In this document: one piece after another, positions 29,036-35,909 of the stretch
Numbering within the stretch: position 1 is the stretch's first letter
Layout: each line of letters starts with the position of its first letter
Assembly (NCBI GenBank): GCA_028708525.1
Contig: JAQVYV010000003.1
Span: 1 to 43,132 of the forward strand
Direction of reading: 5' to 3'
From: Eubacteriales bacterium
Lineage (GTDB): Bacteria > Bacillota > Clostridia > Saccharofermentanales > UBA5734
DNA length: 43,132 nucleotides
Translations under genes and position numbers: made by a program
Notes under the pieces: model-generated
What the model saw: only the letters and a program-made list of their open reading frames with translations
The model's database searches: none
What the model was told of the DNA's origin: nothing

Positions 29036-29668
29036 TTATCCCTCCCTGTTGCTAAGTTTTTTGATCAAAACCGCAAGCGATGCGGCCATGTCTTCATTCT
29101 TCACTACTACATCATCAGGTGTTTTAAGATTGACCGGCGCAAAATTCCATATCGCCTTTATACCACTCTCAGTCATTGTGTCGCAGACCGACTGTGCATA
29201 TTCAGCAGGGACAGTTATGATTCCGATCTTTATGCTGAGACGCTTACACAGATCACTCATTTTCCTGTACGCCAAAATCATTTTCCCATTGCATTCACTT
29301 CCTGCAAGTTCCGGATCTGTATCGAATGCAGCTACTATGTTAAGACCATAGTTTTTAAAGTTCCCGTAATTAAGAAGCGCTTTACCGAGATTACCTGCAC
29401 CTGCCAATATGGCATCAGAAGTATTGTCATGTCCGAGGAAATGAGAAATATCTGCCGCAAGATCCTTTGTCACATATCCCACCTTTGGTTTTCCCCCGTC
29501 ACTGATGCTTGCCAGATCCTTTCGAACCTGCACATCATTCAGATCAAGCTCCTTTGCGATCGTTGTTGCCGAAATATTTTCCGGTGAATCATCTCCCAGA
29601 TTCTCCAGGTAGTAGAGATATTTCGTCAGTCGGTTGTAAAGCTGTAATGATATAGGTACGTGCTTCAT
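29036..29668 (-). CDS. rex: Redox-sensing transcriptional repressor Rex
   Basis: A 210-residue protein of full family length. An N-terminal winged helix (about 1-75) contains ISATTIAKELDLNDVQVRKD, followed by a Rossmann NAD(H) domain with AGAGNLGKALLNY and IGIITVPAEYAQSV and a C-terminal swapped helix. In Gram-positive bacteria Rex binds operator DNA when NAD+ is high and lets go when NADH rises, freeing genes for NADH-consuming fermentation. Here it is the first gene of the operon with adhE and hydCBA, so it probably regulates itself. The start has GGGAGG. Upstream lie a possible promoter, a Rex-like site and a triple ATCGATA repeat, described separately. Confidence 0.95.
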   Translation of the reverse strand: MKHVPISLQLYNRLTKYLYYLENLGDDSPENISATTIAKELDLNDVQVRKDLASISDGGKPKVGYVTKDLAADISHFLGHDNTSDAILAGAGNLGKALLNYGNFKNYGLNIVAAFDTDPELAGSECNGKMILAYRKMSDLCKRLSIKIGIITVPAEYAQSVCDTMTESGIKAIWNFAPVNLKTPDDVVVKNEDMAASLAVLIKKLSNREG

Positions 29669-29687
29669 ATTATCCGGCCTCCCTTCT

Positions 29688-29721
29688 ATCGATGTATTCT
29701 TATCGATATCTTTTTATCGAT
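29688..29721 (-). repeat. Three ATCGATA-type repeats at exact 14-bp spacing between rex promoter and start
   Basis: ATCGAT occurs at 29688, 29702 and 29716, exactly 14 bp apart; read on the minus strand each copy is followed by A. The array lies between the proposed rex promoter and its ribosome binding site, as expected for an operator. It does not match the usual Rex consensus (TTGTGAAA..TTTCACAA or TTGTTAA..TTAACAA), so either this lineage's Rex uses another site or a second regulator binds. Confidence 0.6.
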
Positions 29722-29724
29722 ATA

Positions 29725-29753
29725 AAAGTATCATATCAAACCGTCTGCGTCAA
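29725..29753 (-). promoter_or_regulatory. Possible promoter of the rex-adhE-hyd operon
   Basis: On the minus strand TTGACG (29748-29753) is followed after 17 bp by TACTTT (29725-29730). The -35 is good and the -10 weak. Transcription would start near 29719, inside the ATCGATA array. Confidence 0.45.
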
Positions 29754-29769
29754 TCCGTTTTTCGGGGAT

Positions 29770-29787
29770 TTGTGAAAGTCTGTGCAA
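29770..29787. promoter_or_regulatory. Degenerate Rex-like operator upstream of rex
   Basis: TTGTGAAAGTCTGTGCAA has a perfect left half (TTGTGAAA) of the Bacillus-type Rex palindrome and a right half matching TTTCACAA at four of eight positions. It lies just upstream of the proposed rex -35. This is a candidate only. Confidence 0.3.
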
Positions 29788-29856
29788 AAGTAAATACTTG
29801 AATCTTTTCTGATACTAAATTTGTGAGATAAATTTTTTGCCGTAACAAAAAAAGCG

Positions 29857-29887
29857 TTGACATTAACGTAACGTAATAGTCTATACT
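29857..29887 (+). promoter_or_regulatory. MerR-type promoter with 19-bp spacer
   Basis: TTGACA (29857-29862) and TATACT (29882-29887) are 19 bp apart, the stretched spacing typical of MerR-activated promoters. The spacer contains the repeated element AACGTAACGT expected for a regulator of the BmrR/TipA type. It directly precedes the MerR-family gene, so the regulator probably activates itself. Confidence 0.8.
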
Positions 29888-29917
29888 ATGCGCATGATCG
29901 ATCGGGAGGTAAGATTT

Positions 29918-30673
29918 ATGGAGTACAGTATTAATAAACTTGCCCGTATTGCAGGAATAACGACACGCACCCTGAGGTATTATGATGAGATAGGACTGCT
30001 TAAGCCCGGCCGGATAAGCAGCAACGGATATCGCGTATATGCTTCCGAACAAGTCGATCTTCTTCAGCAGATATTATTTTATCGTGAATTAGGCGTTCCT
30101 CTTGAAGAGATATCTGCAATTGTAAGTGCAGAAGATTTCGACAGATTATCTTCCCTCGAAGGTCATCTTACAGAACTTATCAATAAGAGAGAACGCCTGG
30201 ATATTCTTATCAGTAACGTAGAAAAGACTATTTTGGCATCGAAAGGAGAAATCAGAATGAAAGATACTGAAAAATTTGAAGGGTTCAAGCAAAAGCTCCT
30301 CGAAGAGAATGAAGAGAAATTCGGTAAAGAGGTACGCGCTAAGTATGGTGAAGAAACCGTGAAAGAAAGCAACAGAAAACTCATGGGGATGTCGCAGGAG
30401 GTTTTCGATAAAACACAGCAACTCTCCGAAGAGCTCGCTTCGGTGCTCAGAATCGCCTCATCTGAAGGTGACCCGACAGGTGAACTGGCGTTCAAAGTCT
30501 ATACACTTCACAAGGAATGGCTTTGCTTCTACTGGCCCTCATATTCATCTGAAGGCCATATCGGTTTGGCTCAGACTTATACGAGTGATGAGAGATTTGC
30601 AAAATACTATGAAGCTATCGCTCCCGGAAGCGTTGAATTCCTTTGCGATGCTATACGAAAGCATGCGAAGTAA
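29918..30673 (+). CDS. MerR-family regulator with TipAS ligand-binding domain
   Basis: A 251-residue protein. The N-terminal MerR helix-turn-helix (about 1-70) has SINKLARIAGITTRTLRYYDEIGLLKP (split here as YSINKLARIAG and TTRTLRYYDEIGLL). A coiled dimerisation helix follows (about 75-110), then a TipAS-type antibiotic-sensing domain (about 125-251) with KEWLCFYWP and GLAQTYTSDERFAKYYE. TipA-type proteins bind thiopeptides or other bulky drugs and then activate their own promoter and resistance genes. The start at 29918 is set by GGGAGG eight bases upstream; ATGs at 29888 and 29894 lie at the expected transcript start. No exporter gene follows directly; the next gene is convergent, its stop only 3 bp away. 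Confidence 0.9.
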   Translation: MEYSINKLARIAGITTRTLRYYDEIGLLKPGRISSNGYRVYASEQVDLLQQILFYRELGVPLEEISAIVSAEDFDRLSSLEGHLTELINKRERLDILISNVEKTILASKGEIRMKDTEKFEGFKQKLLEENEEKFGKEVRAKYGEETVKESNRKLMGMSQEVFDKTQQLSEELASVLRIASSEGDPTGELAFKVYTLHKEWLCFYWPSYSSEGHIGLAQTYTSDERFAKYYEAIAPGSVEFLCDAIRKHAK

Positions 30674-30676
30674 ATT

Positions 30677-31360
30677 TCAATGTTTCTCACCTGTTAATTT
30701 GCGGTAACCGATCAATCCTGCAACGCTAAGGACTCCGGTTACCGCATAAATCATAACAGCCGCCCAAACTCTGTCAACGCCAAGCGCACCGCCTGCGATG
30801 GCTGAAGTTATAACAGACGGTATTCGAGCTATCGTTGATATCATGAGGAACGTGCCTGCTTTCATCGGCGTCAGCCCTATTGCATAAGTCATCAGATCTT
30901 TCGGTGTACCCGGTATGAAGAAAACAGTGAAAACAAGCGTATTGAGGTTCCGGTTGTCTCTAATAAATTTTAGTGAGGCTATCTTCTCTCTGCTAATGAA
31001 AACTTCGACCATTTTCATCCCGAAAAGTCTGACAAACCAGTAAATAAGCATGCTGCCGGCAGCCATTCCTACAAGACAGAGCAAAGTTCCTTCAACAGCA
31101 CCGAAAGCATACCCTGCAGCAAATTCTATCGGTTCTCCGGGTATCACTGCGAAAACCACCTGGAGGATCACAACTCCTACAAAAGCCAGTTTCCCCCACA
31201 TCCCGCTTGCATCTATCCATTCTCTGAAACGCTCAGGTTCTCTGAAATTTTCCATCACAGGTCTCCAAAGTAAAGCTGTCCCCCCTGCGATAAATAGCAC
31301 AAGAACTGCGATCGATATTACCGAAAAAGCTTTTCTTCTTTTAGAATATTCGTCATTCAT
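30677..31360 (-). CDS. TVP38/TMEM64 (DedA-like) family membrane protein
   Basis: A 227-residue protein with five to six transmembrane helices. The family core is visible in the middle: EFAAGYAFGAVEGTLLCLVG and, later, VFFIPGTPKDLMTYAIGLT, with the conserved Gly/Pro pattern of the SNARE-associated (VTT) domain. Members act in membrane homeostasis or lipid scrambling, but the specific role here is unknown. It converges on the MerR gene with 3 bp between the stop codons, so any terminator must lie inside the opposing gene. No ribosome binding site is seen before the ATG, and a TATATT lies only 7 bp upstream, so the transcript may be leaderless. Confidence 0.88.
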   Translation of the reverse strand: MNDEYSKRRKAFSVISIAVLVLFIAGGTALLWRPVMENFREPERFREWIDASGMWGKLAFVGVVILQVVFAVIPGEPIEFAAGYAFGAVEGTLLCLVGMAAGSMLIYWFVRLFGMKMVEVFISREKIASLKFIRDNRNLNTLVFTVFFIPGTPKDLMTYAIGLTPMKAGTFLMISTIARIPSVITSAIAGGALGVDRVWAAVMIYAVTGVLSVAGLIGYRKLTGEKH

Positions 31361-31367
31361 CAGAAAT

Positions 31368-31396
31368 AATATAAATCATATCATTGACACATTCAA
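31368..31396 (-). promoter_or_regulatory. Promoter of the TVP38-family gene
   Basis: On the minus strand TTGAAT (31391-31396) and TATATT (31368-31373) are separated by 17 bp. The -10 ends 7 bp before the ATG, which would give a leaderless mRNA. It overlaps the divergent metY promoter. Confidence 0.45.
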
Positions 31397-31413
31397 TATA
31401 CAGATGTTATTAT
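31384..31413 (+). promoter_or_regulatory. Promoter of the metY-rrf2 operon
   Basis: A perfect TTGACA (31384-31389) is followed after 18 bp by TATTAT (31408-31413). Transcription would start near 31420, within the adjacent inverted repeat. Confidence 0.65.
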
Positions 31414-31418
31414 TCTTT

Positions 31419-31433
31419 CAATCTACAAGATTG
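31419..31433 (+). promoter_or_regulatory. Inverted repeat at the metY transcription start, candidate Rrf2 operator
   Basis: CAATCT and AGATTG form a perfect 6-bp inverted repeat with a 3-bp gap. It sits exactly where a repressor would block the start, and the second gene of the operon encodes an Rrf2-family repressor. No S-box or T-box leader fits in the short 5' region. Confidence 0.5.
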
Positions 31434-31447
31434 GTAGGTATATGTTC

Positions 31448-32752
31448 ATGAGTATAGAATCACGTGGGAAATATCATTTTGAAACACTGCAGATACATGC
31501 AGGCCAGGAATCCCCCGATCCTTCAACCGATGCGAGAGCTGTTCCGATCTATGCTACGACTTCATATGTTTTCAAGGACTCTGCTCAGGCTGAAGGACGA
31601 TTTTCACTTACGGAAGGCGGCAACATTTATACGCGGTTGATGAATCCCACTTCTTCTGTTTTCGAGGAACGAATTGCGGTTCTTGAAGGTGGGGCAGGAG
31701 CTTTGGCTACTGCATCCGGATCTGCTGCGATAAGTTATTCGATACAGAACATCGCAACAGCAGGTGATCATATCATTTCATCGTCCCGGATCTACGGAGG
31801 CACATACAATCTTTTTGCCAACACACTTCGCGAACAGGGTATATCTGTTACATTTATCGACCCGTCTGATCCTTCAGCATTTGATAACGCAGTCCAAAGC
31901 AAAACTAAGTTGATTTTTGCCGAATCACTCGGTAATCCAAATTCGGATGTTGCAGACATTGAAACTTTGTCCGGAATCGCTCACCGACACGGGATACCTC
32001 TTATCATTGACAATACTTTCGCGACTCCTTTTCTACTGAAACCTATTGAGCACGGAGCAGATATAGTTGTCCACTCTGCTACAAAGTTCATAGGCGGACA
32101 CGGAACTGTCATGGGCGGAGTCGTCGTTGATTCAGGGCATTTCGACTGGTCATCTTCAGAGAAGTTTCCGGGACTGTCACTACCAAACCCTTCCTATCAC
32201 GGAATAGTATTCACACAGGCATGCGGTGATCTTGCTTATATCATCAAGATGCGTACGACACTTATGAGAGACCAGGGAGCATGTATATCACCATTCAACT
32301 CGTTTCTGCTGTTACAGGGGCTGGAAACGCTTTCTCTGCGGGTAGAGCGCCACGTGGAGAATGCCTTGACTGTCGTTGCATATCTCGAAGCTCATCCCCA
32401 TGTTGTAAGAGTAGGGCACCCTTCACTTAACGATGGAAATAGCGGTGAGCTTTACAGAAAATATTTTACTAAAGGAGCCGGATCGATTTTCACGTTCGAC
32501 ATCACAGGCGGACACGATGAAGCTAAGAGATTCACAGAAAGCCTTGAGCTTTTCTCCTTGCTTGCAAATGTTGCTGATGTCAAATCATTGGTGATACACC
32601 CTGCATCGACCACCCACAGCCAATTGTCGTCACAGGAACTGTCGGATGCGGGAATAGGACCGTCAACTATCAGATTATCTGTCGGTACAGAACATATCGA
32701 TGATATTATAGCGGACCTCGATCAGGCCTTCGGAGTTGTTTTCGGATGCTGA
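31448..32752 (+). CDS. metY: O-acetylhomoserine sulfhydrylase (MetY-type, PLP-dependent)
   Basis: A 434-residue Cys/Met-metabolism PLP enzyme. It shows the family N-terminus FETLQIHAGQ, the cofactor-binding GSAAISYSIQNIA and the Schiff-base lysine in HSATKFIGGHG. The length of about 430 and the phrase SLGNPNSDVADIE point to O-acetylhomoserine aminocarboxypropyltransferase, which makes homocysteine from O-acetylhomoserine and sulfide, rather than the shorter cystathionine gamma-synthase type. The ATG at 31448 has better spacing from GGTAGG than the ATG at 31442 six bases earlier. The rrf2 gene overlaps its end by seven bases, suggesting that sulfur or cysteine status controls the operon. Confidence 0.92.
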   Translation: MSIESRGKYHFETLQIHAGQESPDPSTDARAVPIYATTSYVFKDSAQAEGRFSLTEGGNIYTRLMNPTSSVFEERIAVLEGGAGALATASGSAAISYSIQNIATAGDHIISSSRIYGGTYNLFANTLREQGISVTFIDPSDPSAFDNAVQSKTKLIFAESLGNPNSDVADIETLSGIAHRHGIPLIIDNTFATPFLLKPIEHGADIVVHSATKFIGGHGTVMGGVVVDSGHFDWSSSEKFPGLSLPNPSYHGIVFTQACGDLAYIIKMRTTLMRDQGACISPFNSFLLLQGLETLSLRVERHVENALTVVAYLEAHPHVVRVGHPSLNDGNSGELYRKYFTKGAGSIFTFDITGGHDEAKRFTESLELFSLLANVADVKSLVIHPASTTHSQLSSQELSDAGIGPSTIRLSVGTEHIDDIIADLDQAFGVVFGC

Positions 32753-33165
32753 TATCGACCAAAGGCAGATATGCATTACGTGTCATGGCAGAATTAGCTC
32801 TGTGCTATGAAAGCTGCAGATATATTCCCGGTAAACATCTTGCTACGTCGCAGGATCTGTCTGTCAAATATCTCGAAAACATAATGACACTTCTTTCGAA
32901 AGCCGGACTTATCGACGCAATACATGGCAGAAACGGAGGATTCAGACTCAACCGAAGACCCGAAGAGTATTCTCTTTATGAAATACTTCAGCTCACTGAG
33001 AAAACCCTGGCTCCTGCAGGTTGTATCGAGTTGAACGGCTCACCGGACAACAGTTGCAGCAGATCATCTCAGTGTAAAACTCTTCCGGTCTGGGTCGAAT
33101 TGAATGATCTCATAACAGATTTCCTGCATTACCGCACAATTGCTGATCTAGTTCAACATTCCTGA
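32746..33165 (+). CDS. Rrf2-family transcriptional regulator (IscR/CymR-like)
   Basis: A 139-residue protein. The N-terminal winged helix has MLISTKGRYALRVMAELAL and IHGRNGGFRL, both hallmarks of Rrf2. Three cysteines in the C-terminal half (GCIELNG, SCSRSSQC) are spaced C-x10-C-x5-C and could hold an iron-sulfur cluster, as in IscR, so it may sense iron-sulfur or oxidative state as well as cysteine supply. The ATG overlaps the metY stop, implying coupled translation and a role in controlling metY, probably through the inverted repeat at 31419. Its last 18 bp overlap the end of the convergent phytoene synthase-like gene. Confidence 0.9.
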   Translation: MLISTKGRYALRVMAELALCYESCRYIPGKHLATSQDLSVKYLENIMTLLSKAGLIDAIHGRNGGFRLNRRPEEYSLYEILQLTEKTLAPAGCIELNGSPDNSCSRSSQCKTLPVWVELNDLITDFLHYRTIADLVQHS

Positions 33166-34104
33166 AATCTCACATGCTCTGGATAACAATTCTGTTCTTT
33201 TCTGTTCCGAAGTATAATTTCTGCGAGTAAAGCAATCATAACCACTTTCTCGCACAGCATCTGCGATCGCATGATAATTAAGAGCTGCGGCTACCAACGG
33301 AACTCTGCAGTCAGGATGAAAAAGATGAAGGTATTTCATATAAGGTTCATAAAACCTATCTGCTTTATCGGATAGATCTTCCCAAAGTTTAATAAAGTTT
33401 TCAGGGATAACAGATGTCTTTCCTGGTTCTGATATCTCCGGATCACAAACTATTTTCACAAGATCTTCTTTCTTTAATCCATGCTCAATCATCATATCAG
33501 ATGGTAAATACAAGCGGCCTCTCTTCTTAAGGTCTTCACCGACATCCCTTAGTATATTAGTAATCTGCATTCCTATACCCAGTTTCTTACAGGCATCACT
33601 CATCCCTTCAGGGATCTGTTCAGTTTTCACTCCTGAAAGCATCGGAAGCATCATAATTCCTACCGATCCCGCTACAGCAGCAGAGTAATTTATGAGATCA
33701 TTTGTGGTCTCTATTCCGGCAAAAAAAACATCCATTCTTTGACCTTTTATCTGCTCCATAAAACCATCCGGGGGAATATTGAATCTGCACACGGTATCGG
33801 CAAAAGCATTCCACCAGGGCCAGGCTCCATATTTTCCGGAAACTGATATGTCGGTATTATCCGGATCTGCATATAAAGACCTTACTGCTGCTTCAAGCTC
33901 ATTCAGTTTAACGTCTCTGTTATCACTGCTTATACCATCATCTTCGTTATCCGCTATATCGTCTGCAGTTCTGCAAAAAGCATAAACCGCGGCAACTCCT
34001 CTGAACCTTTCTTCCGGGAGATTGCTGAATGCATGATAAAAGCTGACAGCTCTTTCCTTCATAATATCAACAGCTTTAGCATATGATGCTTCAGAAACGA
34101 TCAT
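33148..34104 (-). CDS. Squalene/phytoene synthase family enzyme (CrtB/CrtM-like)
   Basis: A 318-residue all-helical prenyl synthase. The first Asp-rich motif is in YAFCRTADDIADNEDD (about residues 45-60) and the second in TNILRDVGEDLKKRGRLYLP. It condenses two prenyl diphosphates head to head, C15 to dehydrosqualene or squalene, or C20 to phytoene. Firmicutes usually make C30 products, but substrate length cannot be read from the sequence. It overlaps the desaturase gene by four bases (ATGA), so the two are coupled. No cyclase, ketolase or other carotenoid gene is present nearby. Confidence 0.92.
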   Translation of the reverse strand: MIVSEASYAKAVDIMKERAVSFYHAFSNLPEERFRGVAAVYAFCRTADDIADNEDDGISSDNRDVKLNELEAAVRSLYADPDNTDISVSGKYGAWPWWNAFADTVCRFNIPPDGFMEQIKGQRMDVFFAGIETTNDLINYSAAVAGSVGIMMLPMLSGVKTEQIPEGMSDACKKLGIGMQITNILRDVGEDLKKRGRLYLPSDMMIEHGLKKEDLVKIVCDPEISEPGKTSVIPENFIKLWEDLSDKADRFYEPYMKYLHLFHPDCRVPLVAAALNYHAIADAVRESGYDCFTRRNYTSEQKRTELLSRACEISGMLN

Positions 34105-35612
34105 TTGAAATCATCCTCCGGTTCATCCCTGCGCAGTTCTTCAGCACAGATCCTTCCGCTCTCGATCACTATTGGTACTCCTGCACCGGGATGAGTACTG
34201 CTTCCTGTGAAATAGAGTCCTTCGCACTCCATCGATTTGGCCTGAGGTCTCCAGTGATTGCTTTGCCGTAAAGTAGGCTGCAATCCGAAAGTAGCTCCAC
34301 GATAAGCGCTGAAATGTTTCTTGAAATCCTTCGGTGTAAAAATCAATTCAGTTGTAATTCTATCTTTCAGATCCGAAAGCCCAGGAATTTCCTGCAGTGT
34401 TGCCAAAGCACTGTTCCTGTAATGTTCTATCGTCTCTTCGGTCCATTCATATTTAGCTGTTTCAAGTTCAGATACCGGTACAAGGACATAGAAACTCGAT
34501 TTCCCGGACGGAGCCATATCTCTGTCGACTCTCGAAGGGATGTGCAGATATATCGACGGATCTTCGATAAGTCTTCCGTCAAATATTCTTTCCAGATTAT
34601 CATCAAGATCTTTAGATATGATAAACGTATGAGCCGCCAGTTCCTCGCACTCACCATCAACACCCCAATAGAAAACCAGGCATGAACATGAGTAATCCAT
34701 TTTATCAACTTTTTCCGGTGTGAATCTTCCCCTTGCCTTCGGTTCTTTTACCAGTTCAGTTATGGCATATGGGAAATCCGCATTGCAAACAACATATGCT
34801 GCTTCAGTTACCTTGTCTCTGATTGATACTCCTTTAACTTTATTCTCTTCTATCACGATGCCATCTACCCGTGTATTGTAGTTGATTTTGCCGCCTAATT
34901 CTTCGAAAAGCTCTGCCATCTTCTCCGCTACAGTATGCATCCCGCCTTTAACGAACCAAACTCCGTAAAGCAGTTCAATCATAGGAATAATATTGTATAG
35001 TGACGGTCCTTTCTTCGGTGACACACCAATGTACAAGGTCTGAAAACTAAGCATCTGCTGCAGATCCTTATCCGGCATAAATGAAGCCATCATATGATCG
35101 GCACTATCAAACGTCTTCAGTTTCAAAGCCTGTCTTATCATCTTCGGATTGTATATGTCCGACCTTTTTCTAAATGGTCTCGAAATGAAATGATCCAGTG
35201 CAACCTGATATCTGCTGTATATCTCAGCCAAATAAGCCAGAAATCCCTTCGCATTTTCAGGACCCTTCTTCTCTACCATTTCCATAAGATCAACAAGATC
35301 GGAACTGATTCTGTAATGTCTGTATTGCTTATCTTTAAAATACACCTCGTACATCGGGTCGAGTTTGGTCATTGGAATATAATCATCAGGATCTCTGCCG
35401 GCAAGCTCAAATACTTCTCTATATACAGAAGGCATCATTACGAGAGTAGGACCTACATCAAATGTATGTCCATCGGCCATAAGCTGATGCATCTTACCTC
35501 CGGGCATTACCTCCTGTTCAAATATCTCAACATCATAGCCGACTTTCTGTAAACGTATCGCTGCAGACAAACCAGCGATCCCTGCTCCGATAACTATAAC
35601 TTTCTTGTTCAT
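34101..35612 (-). CDS. Phytoene/diapophytoene desaturase (CrtI/CrtN-like)
   Basis: A 503-residue FAD-dependent desaturase. The dinucleotide-binding N-terminus VIGAGIAGLSAAIRLQKVGY is followed by GGKMHQLMADGHTFDVGPT. The C-terminal flavin motif is GLYFTGSSTHPGAGVPIVIE. Length and motifs are standard for the CrtI/CrtN family, which adds conjugated double bonds to phytoene or diapophytoene at the membrane. The start has GGAGGAGG upstream. With the downstream synthase it forms a minimal carotenoid operon that would give a linear pigment such as diaponeurosporene or a C40 equivalent. Three 8-bp tandem repeats lie just before the ribosome binding site. Confidence 0.93.
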   Translation of the reverse strand: MNKKVIVIGAGIAGLSAAIRLQKVGYDVEIFEQEVMPGGKMHQLMADGHTFDVGPTLVMMPSVYREVFELAGRDPDDYIPMTKLDPMYEVYFKDKQYRHYRISSDLVDLMEMVEKKGPENAKGFLAYLAEIYSRYQVALDHFISRPFRKRSDIYNPKMIRQALKLKTFDSADHMMASFMPDKDLQQMLSFQTLYIGVSPKKGPSLYNIIPMIELLYGVWFVKGGMHTVAEKMAELFEELGGKINYNTRVDGIVIEENKVKGVSIRDKVTEAAYVVCNADFPYAITELVKEPKARGRFTPEKVDKMDYSCSCLVFYWGVDGECEELAAHTFIISKDLDDNLERIFDGRLIEDPSIYLHIPSRVDRDMAPSGKSSFYVLVPVSELETAKYEWTEETIEHYRNSALATLQEIPGLSDLKDRITTELIFTPKDFKKHFSAYRGATFGLQPTLRQSNHWRPQAKSMECEGLYFTGSSTHPGAGVPIVIESGRICAEELRRDEPEDDFK

Positions 35613-35630
35613 TTTAGCCTCCTCCGGTGT

Positions 35631-35654
35631 TAGTAATTTAGTAATTTAGTAATA
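35631..35654 (-). repeat. Three tandem 8-bp repeats upstream of the carotenoid operon
   Basis: TAGTAATT, TAGTAATT and TAGTAATA follow each other without gaps, with a weaker copy (TAGTAACA) at 35658. They lie between the ribosome binding site and a weak candidate promoter (TTGTTA, 17 bp, TACTAA on the minus strand), a place where gain or loss of units could change expression. Confidence 0.7.
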
Positions 35655-35687
35655 AGCTAGTAACAAGGTAATCTTAACATAATTTCC

Positions 35688-35730
35688 GGCCGATGGGGAC
35701 GGGGGTTTAAAACCCCCGTCCCCATCGGCC
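35688..35730. repeat. 43-bp GC-rich near-perfect palindrome
   Basis: Two 21-bp arms (35688-35708 and 35710-35730) pair perfectly around one central base, with the core GGGGACGGGGG. It lacks a T-tract and is much more GC-rich than its surroundings. A related but shorter hairpin with GGGACGGAG lies at 38356-38382, on the other side of the next gene. Possibly a REP- or MITE-like element. Confidence 0.75.
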
Positions 35731-35749
35731 TCCTCATCGGCATAACCAC

Positions 35750-35778
35750 TTTACAAACCACAATCGACGGCGTATACT
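35750..35778 (+). promoter_or_regulatory. Promoter of the 801-residue surface-protein gene
   Basis: TTTACA (35750-35755) and TATACT (35773-35778) are 17 bp apart. Transcription would begin near 35785, giving a leader of about 125 nt that contains no riboswitch I recognise and ends with a strong AGGAGG site. Confidence 0.6.
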
Positions 35779-35909
35779 GTCTTTAGATTAATACAATTAA
35801 TGATTTTCATATCTTTTTCGAGGGGGTGATCCGGACTCTCTCATCTATCTGCTATATTCAATAGTTATCGCAACAAACCCCAACAAACAGTTATCTTAGG
35901 AGGTAAACT

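Noticed and set aside
31397-31447. S-box or T-box riboswitch before metY
   Set aside because: The leader is about 25 nt from the predicted start, too short for either, and no aptamer motif is visible.
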